Origin: Limnobacter sp.
GTDB lineage: Bacteria; Pseudomonadota; Gammaproteobacteria; Burkholderiales; Burkholderiaceae_B
Length of the DNA: 64,000 bases
Reading direction: 5' to 3'
NCBI GenBank assembly: GCA_029866125.1
Contig: JARWZZ010000004.1
Span: 248,001 to 312,000, forward strand
The position numbers were made by a program, and so were the translations under genes. The notes under the pieces were generated by a model. The model did not search any database. It was given only the letters and a program-made list of their open reading frames with translations, and was not told where the DNA came from. This document shows positions 55,130-64,000 of this stretch, piece after piece (within the stretch, counting starts at the first letter, position 1; the number at the start of each line of letters is the position of its first letter).

Positions 55130-57079
55130 TTGCAAGGCCCAGAATTTGATGTCAATTTAATGACAAATAGGACTAATTTTTGGAGTTTGAGCTTGGGATT
55201 TGCCTCTGCTTCCAGCACATCAGGTTTTGCACACGGCGTACAGGACGCTATGTTTGCAAGGGGTGGCTATGAGCTGTCCCCAAGTGGTCAAGTCGAAAAA
55301 GGCAAGACTTTCGGCTCCGCAACAGCCTATAAACTTTGCCAGACAATGGCTAACGGCACTTCCAACGCGAAATTTCACCACAGAGCCACCATCAAGTCTG
55401 ATCACACAACGACCATGAGGATGATCGTTGCAAAAGCCTCTCTGCCCGACAGTACTCGAAGCCAGTTGACCGTATCAAACGGCAAGGGCATGCCAACGGC
55501 CCTAACCGAAGAGGGGAAGCGTGTTATTGGCAACGACGCGGGTGTTAAAGAGTCATTCCATTCGTTGGACAGCATGGCTACCCGCAGGGGTAAAGAGCGT
55601 TACGACGCCAAAAAGGAAAGGCCTGATTGGCAAGTGAAGTGGGCTGACAAGCGTGAACAAATTAAGGCCGGTAAGTGCCCAATTGATATATCGCTGGAAG
55701 ACCTAAAGCCCAAAGTGGATCGAAACGCCTTTGCCGTTTATATGGCTGGCGGGGGTAAGCGCTTGTCAAGCATCGGCGATGCAGTTAATGCAATTACCAC
55801 GATGACGGCCAACTCATTAACCGGGATGGCGTGCCCCAGTAAAGATCAGAATTCCATTAAACACACGGTGGCGCGCTGTGCAACCATCATAGTTGCCTTG
55901 GCCATTCTAGGTGCAAACGGCGCTGCTTGGCGGGCCATTATTGAAGCAGTTGACGAAACCGACAGCGCAGAGTTGCTCAAGGGCGTTGAAGTGACTGAGG
56001 TTGTGGGTTGGTATTGGTTGATGCCCCTGTTCCATGGGATTGCTTTAGCCAATCAATTGATTGCTGTGGCTGCTGTTGACAAGGGCCGTGCAGTGGATGT
56101 TGAGGATATAACTGAGGCTGAAAACAAGAAGAATGATACTTTGGTCAAAGCATCGAACATGATCAATGCGATCAGGAACGACAAGGCCATGCGCACCGTG
56201 TTGATTGAAGGTTTGAATCAAAGCGTAAAAAGTACACATCGCACGAACGGTGTGCCCAAAGCGTGGTTAGCGCTAGAACAAGCCACAACCCCTGCCGAGC
56301 TAGAAAAAGCAATTGCAGCCTATTTAACCGAGGATGAGCCCGGTGTAAGAAATCAGATGAGTCAGTTTACGCGCGAGTGCCATATTCTGAAAATTCTAAA
56401 ACTTGCGGAAAACGATAGAACAGAAGCAGACAGTGATTCCAAGTTATACGAAAGTGGTCGTAATTACACAGAGCGAAAACTTGGAAAGTTCAACGAAGCA
56501 ATCGGAAATTTGCTTTCGCAAGGGGTGTATAAACTATCCAATAAAGGAAAAATTGAAAGCGTCGCCAAGTTTTCCCAGTGGATAAAAACACACACCAATG
56601 CTGAGTACAGGGAACGGCGTTATAATCTCCTACAAACTGCTGAGGGCCGCATTGGGCACAGGTATCACCCCACTGTTGTGAGGGAGACCGGCGGCCCATT
56701 GAGTAGGGCGTTGGTAAACATCGGCTTTTTCGTTCGGGATTTTGGCCGTTACGGTATTTTGTCATTGGATACCAATTTGGCCCGTGTAATTCGCTACGCA
56801 GTTCAGCATTTGTGGGAAGGGGTAATGGGGTCCCATGCGAGCATGATTATGAGCCACACCTTTGGTATGGTTGGTGGCTGGTTAATTGTGGGTGTGGCTC
56901 TGGCTGTGCTTTCACAAGGGTTCGAGGCTGTTTTTGGTGTTGCGGGTGCAATGCTGACTAGCAGCGGTCCAGGTTTCGGCGTGGGTTTTGCCAGCCTGAC
57001 CTTTGCCTATGGCGTGCTTGCGGCTGCGGGTGGCGTGTTTATGCTGGCTGGAATGGGATTGGCTAGGGTGGGGCTTTAA
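55130..57079 (+). CDS. Unrecognised 649-residue protein with four membrane segments
   Basis: I do not recognise this protein. The N-terminal ~240 residues are polar, without a signal peptide. Two hydrophobic stretches lie at about 246-270 and 288-315, a charged helical region at 316-570, and two strong membrane segments at 577-605 and 617-645, the last with many Gly. In-frame starts are TTG 55130 and ATG 55160 (a stop lies at 55124); neither has a good ribosome site. It stands alone between the hybrid kinase and cspA, with a shared terminator downstream. Signal-less proteins with paired C-terminal hydrophobic segments are sometimes secreted effectors or toxins, but nothing here proves it. Confidence 0.7.
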   Translation: MQGPEFDVNLMTNRTNFWSLSLGFASASSTSGFAHGVQDAMFARGGYELSPSGQVEKGKTFGSATAYKLCQTMANGTSNAKFHHRATIKSDHTTTMRMIVAKASLPDSTRSQLTVSNGKGMPTALTEEGKRVIGNDAGVKESFHSLDSMATRRGKERYDAKKERPDWQVKWADKREQIKAGKCPIDISLEDLKPKVDRNAFAVYMAGGGKRLSSIGDAVNAITTMTANSLTGMACPSKDQNSIKHTVARCATIIVALAILGANGAAWRAIIEAVDETDSAELLKGVEVTEVVGWYWLMPLFHGIALANQLIAVAAVDKGRAVDVEDITEAENKKNDTLVKASNMINAIRNDKAMRTVLIEGLNQSVKSTHRTNGVPKAWLALEQATTPAELEKAIAAYLTEDEPGVRNQMSQFTRECHILKILKLAENDRTEADSDSKLYESGRNYTERKLGKFNEAIGNLLSQGVYKLSNKGKIESVAKFSQWIKTHTNAEYRERRYNLLQTAEGRIGHRYHPTVVRETGGPLSRALVNIGFFVRDFGRYGILSLDTNLARVIRYAVQHLWEGVMGSHASMIMSHTFGMVGGWLIVGVALAVLSQGFEAVFGVAGAMLTSSGPGFGVGFASLTFAYGVLAAAGGVFMLAGMGLARVGL

Positions 57080-57186
57080 CAAGCGTTCAAATTGATCATT
57101 AGGCGTACAAATAACCGTAAGGTTATTTTTTTTGCCCAAATTCGGCAAAACCTTCATGTAATGAAGCTACAGGGTTACACAATGAA

Positions 57187-57212
57187 AAAAGCCAGCGCAA
57201 GCGCTGGCTTTT
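57187..57212. terminator. Bidirectional terminator between the 649-aa gene and cspA
   Basis: AAAAGCCAGCGC (57187-57198) pairs perfectly with GCGCTGGCTTTT (57201-57212), with A and T runs on both sides. It can serve the plus-strand gene ending at 57079 and the minus-strand cspA ending at 57236. Confidence 0.9.
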
Positions 57213-57235
57213 CTACTTGAAATCAGTATGACCGA

Positions 57236-57794
<559 letters not shown>

Positions 57795-58580
57795 ATGCTG
57801 ACACTGAACGAGTCCACAAAACAAAATGAGTTGAGAAAGACCTTGCATCTTCAGGCTTTGGGTGCAGATCAATCCCCAGCGCTGGAGGTCAAGCTGGCCA
57901 CATCGCCATCCGAGGTGATAGAGGCGCAGCGCTTGAGGTTCAATATATTCTCGGAAGAATACGGTGCGATGCTGGGCAACAGCGGGATTGACCATGATGT
58001 GTTTGACGCATTTTGTGACCATTTGTTGGTGCGAGATGCAGTCACTCAAGAGGTGGTGGGCACATACCGGATTTTGCCGCCTGAAAGTGCTTCGAAGCTC
58101 AATTGCTGGTACTCAGAAACTGAGTTTTTTATGAATCGTATAGAACGCCTGAGGGCATCGACTGTGGAAGTAGGTAGGTCGTGTGTACACCCAGATTACC
58201 GCAGTGGCGCTGCCATCATGATGTTGTGGTCAGGCATTGCCCAGTATATGAAATTGGGGGGCTACAAGCACCTGATAGGCTGTGCCAGTGTGAGCTTGCG
58301 GGACGGCGGCCATCAAGCAGCCAGCTTGTTTAAAAAGCTAGAGCCCCATATGGCCCCTGCAGATTGCCAAGTGTTCCCTAAAAACCGCTTGCCCATTGAG
58401 CGATTCAACTCGGATGTGGACATTGACCCCCCACCTTTGGTGAAGGGCTATTTGCGCCTGGGTGCCAAGGTGTGTGGCGACCCTGCTTGGGATCCTGATT
58501 TCAATACGGCAGATTTCATGATGTTGTTGTCAATTGACGGCATGAGCCAACGGTATGCCCGGCATTTTGGGTTTATCTAA
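57795..58580 (+). CDS. olsB: OlsB-type ornithine acyl-ACP N-acyltransferase
   Basis: The 261-residue product belongs to the GNAT-like hemolysin/OlsB family. It has VIEAQRLRFNIFSEEYGA, FDAFCDHLLVRD, VVGTYRILPP, STVEVGRSCVHPDYRSGAAI, and the C-terminal PPPLVKGYLRLGAKVCG and DFNTADFMMLL. OlsB transfers a 3-hydroxyacyl group to ornithine, the first step to phosphorus-free ornithine lipids. The start at 57795 has AGAGG upstream; a TTG at 57765 is less likely. The Pho boxes upstream support a role in membrane lipid replacement under phosphate limitation. The second acyltransferase (OlsA) is not in the window. Confidence 0.88.
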   Translation: MLTLNESTKQNELRKTLHLQALGADQSPALEVKLATSPSEVIEAQRLRFNIFSEEYGAMLGNSGIDHDVFDAFCDHLLVRDAVTQEVVGTYRILPPESASKLNCWYSETEFFMNRIERLRASTVEVGRSCVHPDYRSGAAIMMLWSGIAQYMKLGGYKHLIGCASVSLRDGGHQAASLFKKLEPHMAPADCQVFPKNRLPIERFNSDVDIDPPPLVKGYLRLGAKVCGDPAWDPDFNTADFMMLLSIDGMSQRYARHFGFI

Positions 58581-58654
58581 AATGCGTGGTGCTTTAAAAG
58601 TTATTTTTTTTATTGGTCTATAAAACTTAAACGTTTATACAACCCGCAGTACCG

Positions 58655-58683
58655 AGGGCGCTCCCAGTGGGGTGCCCTTTTTG
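58655..58683 (+). terminator. Terminator after olsB
   Basis: AGGGCGCTCCC (58655-58665) pairs with GGGGTGCCCT (58669-58678) with small mismatches over a 3-nt loop. A T run follows, reaching the stop codon of convergent ppx. Confidence 0.75.
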
Positions 58684-60189
58684 TTAGATATGTAGGTCTA
58701 GCTTGAGGCCGACTTTTTCCCATTGGTCGATTTCAATTTCCAGCGAGTATTGAGTCAAGGGGTGCTCCTCCAACCATTGGTCGGGCAGGGTGAGCGAAAG
58801 CCCGTTGGGCAGTAGTTTGAGTTCAATCTGCGGAAGGGCTTCAATCTCGCGGCGGCGCAAAAACAGGGTGGCAAGCCGCAGGCACATGGGGGCAAGCCAA
58901 TATTGTGGTTCAGACGCCAAATAAGCCACCTTGGTAAGCTTGCCGTTGTGGGCCAGCACCCAGTCTGCCATTTGGGCTTGCTCTTTTTTGGAGAACCCTG
59001 GCATGTCTGATTTACCCAGAATGTAGGCGGAATGTTTGTGGTGGCCGTTGTGGCTAATACTCAAACCAACCTCGTGCAGCAAAGAAGTCCAGCCCAGCAA
59101 AGGCACCTGTAGCAGCAGGTTTTTGTTGGGTTGCTTGACTGAGGCGCAAGCGGACTCGAACAGAATTTCGGTGAGAGCTTTGACTTTGTGTGCATGCACC
59201 ACATCAATTTTGTAGCGACTCACAAATTGGGAGACCGTGATTTCACGCATGTCGTGGTTTTCAGTGCGGCCAATCAGGTCGTACAAAATGCCTTGCCGCA
59301 GGGCACCTTCGCTGACTTCCAGCTCGTGCAGTTCCAATTCTTCAAACACCGCAGCCATCACGGCCAAGCCGCCTGCCAAGTTGGCTTTGCGGTCGCTGCG
59401 TATGCCTTCCAATTTGACTCGATCCACATGCCCGGCAGCCAGTAGCTCGCTTTTGAGGCGCTCGACAGCGGAGGCTGTAAGGCCGTGCTCACAAAACCCA
59501 TTGGAGACGCAAATTTCAGACAAGGTGCGTGAGGTACCGGAGGAGCCGACCACGTGTGTCCAGCCAATTTCGGTCAGCTGACGTCGAAGGACTACGATTT
59601 CACGCCGTGCCTCCATAATGGCGCTTTTCATGGCTTTGGCTGTGATGCTGCCATCGGCAAAATACTTTTGCGCCATGGTGACGCAACCCACGTAGAGGCT
59701 TTCCATGGCCAAAGGTTCGTAGTCTTGACCCAGCACAAATTCTGTGGAGCCGCCGCCAATATCGACCACCAAGCGTTTACCTTGACCCAAGGGCAGTTGA
59801 TGGGCAACACCGGTGTAAACCAAGCGGGCCTCTTCAATGCCGGAAATGACGTCGATTTCAAAGCCCAATACCTCTTGCGCTTTTTCGATGAACTCCGGAC
59901 CATTGCGCGCAACCCGTACGGCGTTGGTGGCTACAGCGCGGACTTGGTCGGGGTGGAATGAGCGCAACCGTTCAGCAAAGCGCCCTAGGGCCTCTAGAGC
60001 CCGTTGTTGGGCTTCTTTGCTGAGGATTTTGTCTTCGCTTAGGCCTGCGCCAAGGCGAAGGGGTTCCCTGAGGCTGTCGATGATGTGGATTTGCGGTTGC
60101 CCCAAGGGATATTCCACTCGGGCGACGATCATCCGGAAACTGCTGGAGCCCATGTCTACTGCTGCGATCAAATGGGGTTGCACGGGCAT
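58684..60189 (-). CDS. ppx: Exopolyphosphatase / pppGpp phosphatase (Ppx/GppA family)
   Basis: Removes terminal phosphate from polyphosphate and, in some members, from pppGpp. The 501-residue product has the ASKHA-fold ATPase motifs AAVDMGSSSFRMIVARV (abbreviated AVDMGSSSFRMIVA) and VVDIGGGSTEFVLG, GSSGTSRTL, and a C-terminal HD-like helical domain (about 310-480; WTSLLHEVGLSISHNGHHKH, abbreviated LLHEVGLSISHNGHHKH). Normal length. It is divergent from ppk, a usual arrangement in betaproteobacteria. No clear ribosome site before ATG. Confidence 0.94.
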   Translation of the reverse strand: MPVQPHLIAAVDMGSSSFRMIVARVEYPLGQPQIHIIDSLREPLRLGAGLSEDKILSKEAQQRALEALGRFAERLRSFHPDQVRAVATNAVRVARNGPEFIEKAQEVLGFEIDVISGIEEARLVYTGVAHQLPLGQGKRLVVDIGGGSTEFVLGQDYEPLAMESLYVGCVTMAQKYFADGSITAKAMKSAIMEARREIVVLRRQLTEIGWTHVVGSSGTSRTLSEICVSNGFCEHGLTASAVERLKSELLAAGHVDRVKLEGIRSDRKANLAGGLAVMAAVFEELELHELEVSEGALRQGILYDLIGRTENHDMREITVSQFVSRYKIDVVHAHKVKALTEILFESACASVKQPNKNLLLQVPLLGWTSLLHEVGLSISHNGHHKHSAYILGKSDMPGFSKKEQAQMADWVLAHNGKLTKVAYLASEPQYWLAPMCLRLATLFLRRREIEALPQIELKLLPNGLSLTLPDQWLEEHPLTQYSLEIEIDQWEKVGLKLDLHI

Positions 60190-60297
60190 GGTAGTGATTT
60201 TTTATTTTGGCGGAAAGAGTGCAAAGGATGCCACAAAAGTGCCGGCCATGCGGCTTGCAACGTAAGGTATGGGGCCATTTGGGTGAGCTTCAAAAGA

Positions 60298-60315
60298 TTG
60301 TCATATTAATGACAT
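60298..60315 (+). promoter_or_regulatory. Pho-box-like palindrome before ppk
   Basis: TTGTCATATTAATGACAT fits CTGTCAT-N4-CTGTCAT at 11 of 14 positions. It also contains the palindrome TGTCATATTAATGACA. It lies 13 nt before the ppk ATG, so a promoter driven from it would give a very short leader. It could equally be a repressor-type operator for ppk or divergent ppx. Confidence 0.45.
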
Positions 60316-60328
60316 AAGATAGTGTGAA

Positions 60329-62602
60329 ATGAAAAATCCCTACCCCTTGGAGTTAATTTTGCGACCAGTTGTACACAACGATGTAGCACCCAACAGAGAG
60401 TTGTACCTTAACCGTGAGCTTGCGCTGTTGGCATTCAATCAGCGCGTGTTGGCCATGGCGGAAGACCCTCAAGTGCCGTTGCTGGAACGGTTGCGTTATT
60501 TGTGCATTGTGTCCAGCAACTTGGATGAGTTTTTTGAGATTCGAGTGTCGGGCCTGCATGAGCAGATTCGCCAAAACCCTGAATTCATGGAAATTGATGG
60601 TCTGACGGCTTCAGAAACGTTGAACCGTGTTTCGGAGCTGGCGCAGGATTTGGTGAGCAAACAGTACCGCCTTTTGAACCGCGAAGTGCTACCCGCTTTG
60701 AGGGACCAAGGTATTACTGTGTTGATGATGGCCATGTGGGATGAGGAAATGACCCATTGGGCCAAGCAGTACTTCAAAAATGAGGTGCTGCCGGTGTTAA
60801 CGCCAATTGGTTTGGACCCGGCGCATCCGTTTCCGCGCGTGCTGAACAAATCCCTTAACTTTGCTGTCGAATTGAGCGGTAAAGATGCATTTAACCGCAG
60901 CTCAACAGTTGCAATTGTGCAAGCTCCTAGGGCGTTGCCGCGCTTGATCCGCATGCCTTCGCACATCAGCAAGTATGAGCACAGCTATGTGATGTTGACC
61001 TCGATTATGCAGGCCTTTATTCCCGATTTGTTTCCGGGCATGGAGGTGCATGGGGTGTACCAGTTCCGCGTGACGCGCAACAGTGATTTGTATGTGGACG
61101 AGGAAGAAATTACCAACCTGCGGACGGCGTTGCAGGGTGAATTGTCTCAGCGACATTACGGGGATGCCGTGCGGCTGGAGGTGTCAGACCACACTTCGCC
61201 AGAAATGACTGAGCGATTGCTCAATGAGTTTGGTTTGTCTGAGGAGGCTTTGTATAGGGTAAATGGACCGGTGAACTTGGTTCGACTAATGCAATTACCT
61301 GATTCAATAGATCGCCCTGATTTGAAATTCACCGCTTATGTGCCAGGTTTACCTGCGGAGTTTCAAAAAACGCCTGACATGTTTAAAGCCTTGCAAAAGG
61401 GTGATGTGCTGTTGCACCACCCGTACCAAAGTTTCAATCCGGTGTTGGAGTTTATTAAGCGTGCCGCGGTTGACCCCGATGTGATGGCCATTAAGCAAAC
61501 CATTTACCGTACCGGAAATGATTCGGTGTTGATGGACACCTTGATGGCGGCAGCCCGAAGCGGCAAGGAAGTGACGGTGGTGCTGGAGTTGATGGCGCGT
61601 TTTGATGAAGAGGCCAACATCAATTGGGCCAGTAAATTGGAGCGCATTGGTGCCCACGTGATTTACGGTGTTGTAGGCCAAAAAACCCATGCCAAGATGT
61701 TGATGGTGGTGCGCCGTGAAAAGGGTGAAGACGGGAAAAGCCGTATGCGTCGCTACGTGCATTTGGGCACGGGCAATTACCATCCCAAAACTGCGCGTTT
61801 GTACACGGATTTTGGTTTGTTCTCAGCCGATGAAGCTTTGGGCAGTGATGTGCATGAAATTTTTAACCACCTGACGGGTTTGGGCCGTGCGCGCAAGTTG
61901 CACAAGGTGTGGAACTCGCCTTTCAACTTGCATGGCAATGTGGTGGATGCGGTGCGGCGGGAGGCTGAATTGGCCCGGCAGGGTAAGAAAACCCGCATCA
62001 TGGCCCGCATGAATTCTTTGCTGGAAGCCAAGTTGATTAATGAGTTGTATGCAGCTTCTCAGGCGGGTGTGAAGATTGACCTGATTGTACGAGGCGTATG
62101 TGCGTTGAGGCCCGGTGTGCCCGGTTTAAGCGAGAACATCCAAGTGCGATCGGTGGTGGGCCGCATGCTGGAACACAGCCGAGTGTTTTACTTTTTGGCC
62201 GATGGGGCTGAGGACACTTACATTTCAAGTGCAGACTGGATGGATCGAAATTTCTTCCGCCGGGTGGAGTTGGCTGTGCCCATCACGGACCGCAAGCTCA
62301 AGAAGCGTGTGATTGATGAGGGCTTAAAATTGCTTTTGTCTGACAATTTGTCGTCGTGGGCTATGGATTCCAACGGCCATTACACCCGCCGCAAACCGTC
62401 AGGCAATCGAAGGGTGAATGCGCAGTACCAATTGTTGAGCACTTTAACTCTAGGGTTTACTGAAGAGCATTACGGAAAGATTTTAGACGATACAGCGCAC
62501 GCAAATGCGGAGGTGGAAAAGCTCGACGTCGAAGCGGGTTTGACTGCGCTACCTGCGGCGGGCCTCAAAGACGGCGTCGATTTCCAGAATTCGGCTGAGT
62601 GA
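60329..62602 (+). CDS. ppk: Polyphosphate kinase PPK1
   Basis: Makes polyphosphate from ATP. The 757-residue product has the PPK N-terminal domain (LYLNRELALLAFNQRVL, LEEFFEIR-type LDEFFEIRV), the middle domain, and two PLD-like catalytic domains. HPYQSFNPVLEFI, KQTIYRTG, the phosphohistidine region QKTHAKMLMVVRRE, and HLGTGNYHPKTARLYTDFG (abbreviated HLGTGNYHPKTARLYTD) are visible. A C-terminal tail of ~50 residues is variable. No ribosome site is seen before ATG 60329, consistent with a very short leader. Its 3' end overlaps convergent relA by 54 nt. Confidence 0.95.
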   Translation: MKNPYPLELILRPVVHNDVAPNRELYLNRELALLAFNQRVLAMAEDPQVPLLERLRYLCIVSSNLDEFFEIRVSGLHEQIRQNPEFMEIDGLTASETLNRVSELAQDLVSKQYRLLNREVLPALRDQGITVLMMAMWDEEMTHWAKQYFKNEVLPVLTPIGLDPAHPFPRVLNKSLNFAVELSGKDAFNRSSTVAIVQAPRALPRLIRMPSHISKYEHSYVMLTSIMQAFIPDLFPGMEVHGVYQFRVTRNSDLYVDEEEITNLRTALQGELSQRHYGDAVRLEVSDHTSPEMTERLLNEFGLSEEALYRVNGPVNLVRLMQLPDSIDRPDLKFTAYVPGLPAEFQKTPDMFKALQKGDVLLHHPYQSFNPVLEFIKRAAVDPDVMAIKQTIYRTGNDSVLMDTLMAAARSGKEVTVVLELMARFDEEANINWASKLERIGAHVIYGVVGQKTHAKMLMVVRREKGEDGKSRMRRYVHLGTGNYHPKTARLYTDFGLFSADEALGSDVHEIFNHLTGLGRARKLHKVWNSPFNLHGNVVDAVRREAELARQGKKTRIMARMNSLLEAKLINELYAASQAGVKIDLIVRGVCALRPGVPGLSENIQVRSVVGRMLEHSRVFYFLADGAEDTYISSADWMDRNFFRRVELAVPITDRKLKKRVIDEGLKLLLSDNLSSWAMDSNGHYTRRKPSGNRRVNAQYQLLSTLTLGFTEEHYGKILDDTAHANAEVEKLDVEAGLTALPAAGLKDGVDFQNSAE

Positions 62603-64000
62603 GGCGCGAAGTTGCTCGCCGCTTGACACTTCAACAGTGAATTGCATGCGGGCAACGCCACGCTGGCTTTCGGTTTGTACGCCGGTGACGTTGATTTTTT
62701 CTTTGGAAAATACCTCGGTGATGTCGCGCAGCAAACCCTGACGATCATTGGCTGTGACCGCAATGTCAACTGGGTAGTGCATGCCGGAGGATTCTCCCCA
62801 GCTGGTGTCGATTAACCGTTCTGGATGGGCACGCATCACCTCGGCAAGGTTGGAGCAACCCAAGCGGTGAATGGATATGCCTTTGCCTCGTGTGACGAAG
62901 CCGATAATCGGATCGGGCGGGGCGGGGCGGCAGCAACGTGCCAAGTTGGTCATCAATGCGTTGACGCCTACGACCAATACGCCAGACTCTTTGTCGGATG
63001 TGTCCTGCCCTTTGCGCTTTTGCAAAATCTGGATGTGTTCTTCATCCGTCAAGCCCACTTTCGCGGGTGCGGGTGGTGCGAGTGCAGTTTCAATGGCGCG
63101 TGGGCGCACCTCTTCACGGGCCAGCGCAGCGTAAAGGTCTTCCGCTTTTTCGAAGCCCATTTTTTGGGCCAGCTGTTCCTGATTTTGCGATGTTTTGCCG
63201 ATGCGTTGCAGTTCTTTGTCGGCAATGGTTTTGCCGCGTTCCAGCACTTCAGCCCGCTCAAGGTGGGCAAACCATTGTTTGACTTTTTGCCTGGCACGGT
63301 GGCTTACCAAGTACTTTTGGCCTGGGTCTAGCCAGTCGCGTGAAGGGCCGTTGGCTTGGTCACCGCGTGCACTGACGATGTCCACGGTTTGGCCGTTTTC
63401 CAGCGGTTTGTTCAAAGGCACCATGGCGCCATTGACTTTGGCACCCCGGCAGCGGTGCCCCAGCTCGGTGTGCACATGGTAAGCAAAGTCCAGTGGGGTG
63501 CTGCCCGCTGGCAGTTCGATCACCTTGGCTTGGGGCGTGAACACGTAAATTTGGTCGTTAATGGCGTGGGTGCGCATGTGCTGGGCCCAGTCACTGGCCT
63601 CGCCCATGGTGTCGGTTACATCTTTCTGCCACGCCAGCAGTTGGCGCAGCAGGGCAATGCGTTCCTCAAACTTGCCTTCGGCTCGAGATTCGCCTGTGTA
63701 CCCGTCGCTGCCTGATTCTTTGTAACGCCAGTGGGCGGCAATTCCGTATTCTGCAAATTCATGCATGTCCATGGTACGGACTTGAATTTCTAGCGTTTTG
63801 CCGGACTCTGCGCGCACCACGGTGTGAAGGGATTGATAGCCGTTCGGTTTGGGTTTGCTGATGTAATCGTCAAATTCCTCCGGGATCGGGGTCCACATGT
63901 TGTGGATGATGCCCAGCGCGGTGTAGCAATCTTCCACCGTGCTTACGATGACCCGACAGGCGCGAACATCATACAATTTGTCGAAGGTGACGCCTTTGCC
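62549..64000 (-). CDS. relA: RelA-type (p)ppGpp synthetase, 5' part cut by window edge
   Basis: The visible 3' part (about 483 codons) reads through the window edge without a start. It covers the end of the synthetase domain (KLYDVRACRVIV, PKPNGYQSLHTVV, EIQVRTMDMHEFAEYGIAAHW abbreviated IQVRTMDMHEFAEYGIAAHW), TGS (YVFTPQAKVIELPAGSTPLDFAYHVH), a zinc-finger-like LARCCRPAPPDPIIGFVTRG stretch (abbreviated ARCCRPAPPDPIIGF) and a C-terminal ACT domain. The hydrolase domain would be outside, so RelA type is inferred from the paralogous intact SpoT at 17586. Its last 54 nt are antisense to ppk. Confidence 0.92.
   Translation of the reverse strand, partial: GKGVTFDKLYDVRACRVIVSTVEDCYTALGIIHNMWTPIPEEFDDYISKPKPNGYQSLHTVVRAESGKTLEIQVRTMDMHEFAEYGIAAHWRYKESGSDGYTGESRAEGKFEERIALLRQLLAWQKDVTDTMGEASDWAQHMRTHAINDQIYVFTPQAKVIELPAGSTPLDFAYHVHTELGHRCRGAKVNGAMVPLNKPLENGQTVDIVSARGDQANGPSRDWLDPGQKYLVSHRARQKVKQWFAHLERAEVLERGKTIADKELQRIGKTSQNQEQLAQKMGFEKAEDLYAALAREEVRPRAIETALAPPAPAKVGLTDEEHIQILQKRKGQDTSDKESGVLVVGVNALMTNLARCCRPAPPDPIIGFVTRGKGISIHRLGCSNLAEVMRAHPERLIDTSWGESSGMHYPVDIAVTANDRQGLLRDITEVFSKEKINVTGVQTESQRGVARMQFTVEVSSGEQLRASLSRILEIDAVFEARRR

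Noticed and set aside
57795..58580. Possible acyl-homoserine lactone synthase
   Set aside because: The fold family is related, but the PPPLVKGYLRLGA and VEVGRSCVHPDYRSG motifs fit OlsB; there is no LuxR-type receptor gene nearby.

Overview
The window comes from a motile Gram-negative betaproteobacterium of the order Burkholderiales. The evidence is the gene families and gene orders: gmk-rpoZ and spoT next to greB, rph-rdgB-hemW, ppx-ppk-relA, an OlsB-type acyltransferase, and the flg rod/hook operon. Moderate base composition and the overall gene set look Limnobacter-like to me, but the genus is a guess. There is no rRNA, tRNA, CRISPR array, transposase or integrase that I can see. The sequence ends inside relA.

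Layout. (1) 143-9827: flagellar operon flgBCDEFGHIJKL. (2) 9911-12095 (minus): a two-component pair, with a NarL-type regulator and a REC-PAS-HisKA_3 kinase. (3) 12284-15035: flagellar chemotaxis adaptation genes cheR-cheD-cheB, followed by a REC/GGDEF-like/EAL protein on the minus strand. (4) 17017-30947: housekeeping genes (greB, spoT, minCDE, rpoZ, gmk, yicC, dinB, rph, rdgB, hemW) interrupted by two accessory genes. One is a DUF1826-like protein; the other is a signal-less protein with a glycoside hydrolase family 6 domain. (5) 31075-35911: clpB, an RraA-family gene and isocitrate lyase, the last behind a structured leader. (6) 35952-36502: a gene-free stretch with a terminator-bounded possible small RNA and a set of GTTAAC sites. 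(7) 36503-47395: a second, non-canonical chemosensory operon. It encodes a soluble receptor with two signalling tips, a triple CheW, CheB, a HEAT-repeat protein, CheR, CheY, CheA, a STAS-like protein, CheY and a membrane receptor. (8) 47362-54919: RR-PAS, HDOD and RR-HD-GYP genes in one minus-strand operon, a soluble histidine kinase and a large hybrid kinase. (9) 55130-57079: an unrecognised 649-residue protein. (10) 57236-64000: cspA, olsB behind two in-phase Pho boxes, ppx, ppk and the 3' part of relA.

How the parts fit. The first flg/che block builds the rod and hook and tunes motility. The second chemosensory operon has its own CheA, CheR, CheB and two CheY proteins. It overlaps tail to tail with a c-di-GMP-phosphodiesterase-type operon, so it probably steers something other than, or additional to, flagellar switching. 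The right end groups nutrient-stress functions: ornithine lipid synthesis and polyphosphate turnover next to (p)ppGpp synthesis, with Pho-box-like sites before olsB and ppk.

The best candidates for something new are the double-tip receptor array operon, the cytoplasmic-looking GH6 protein, the aceA leader and the possible small RNA downstream of aceA.
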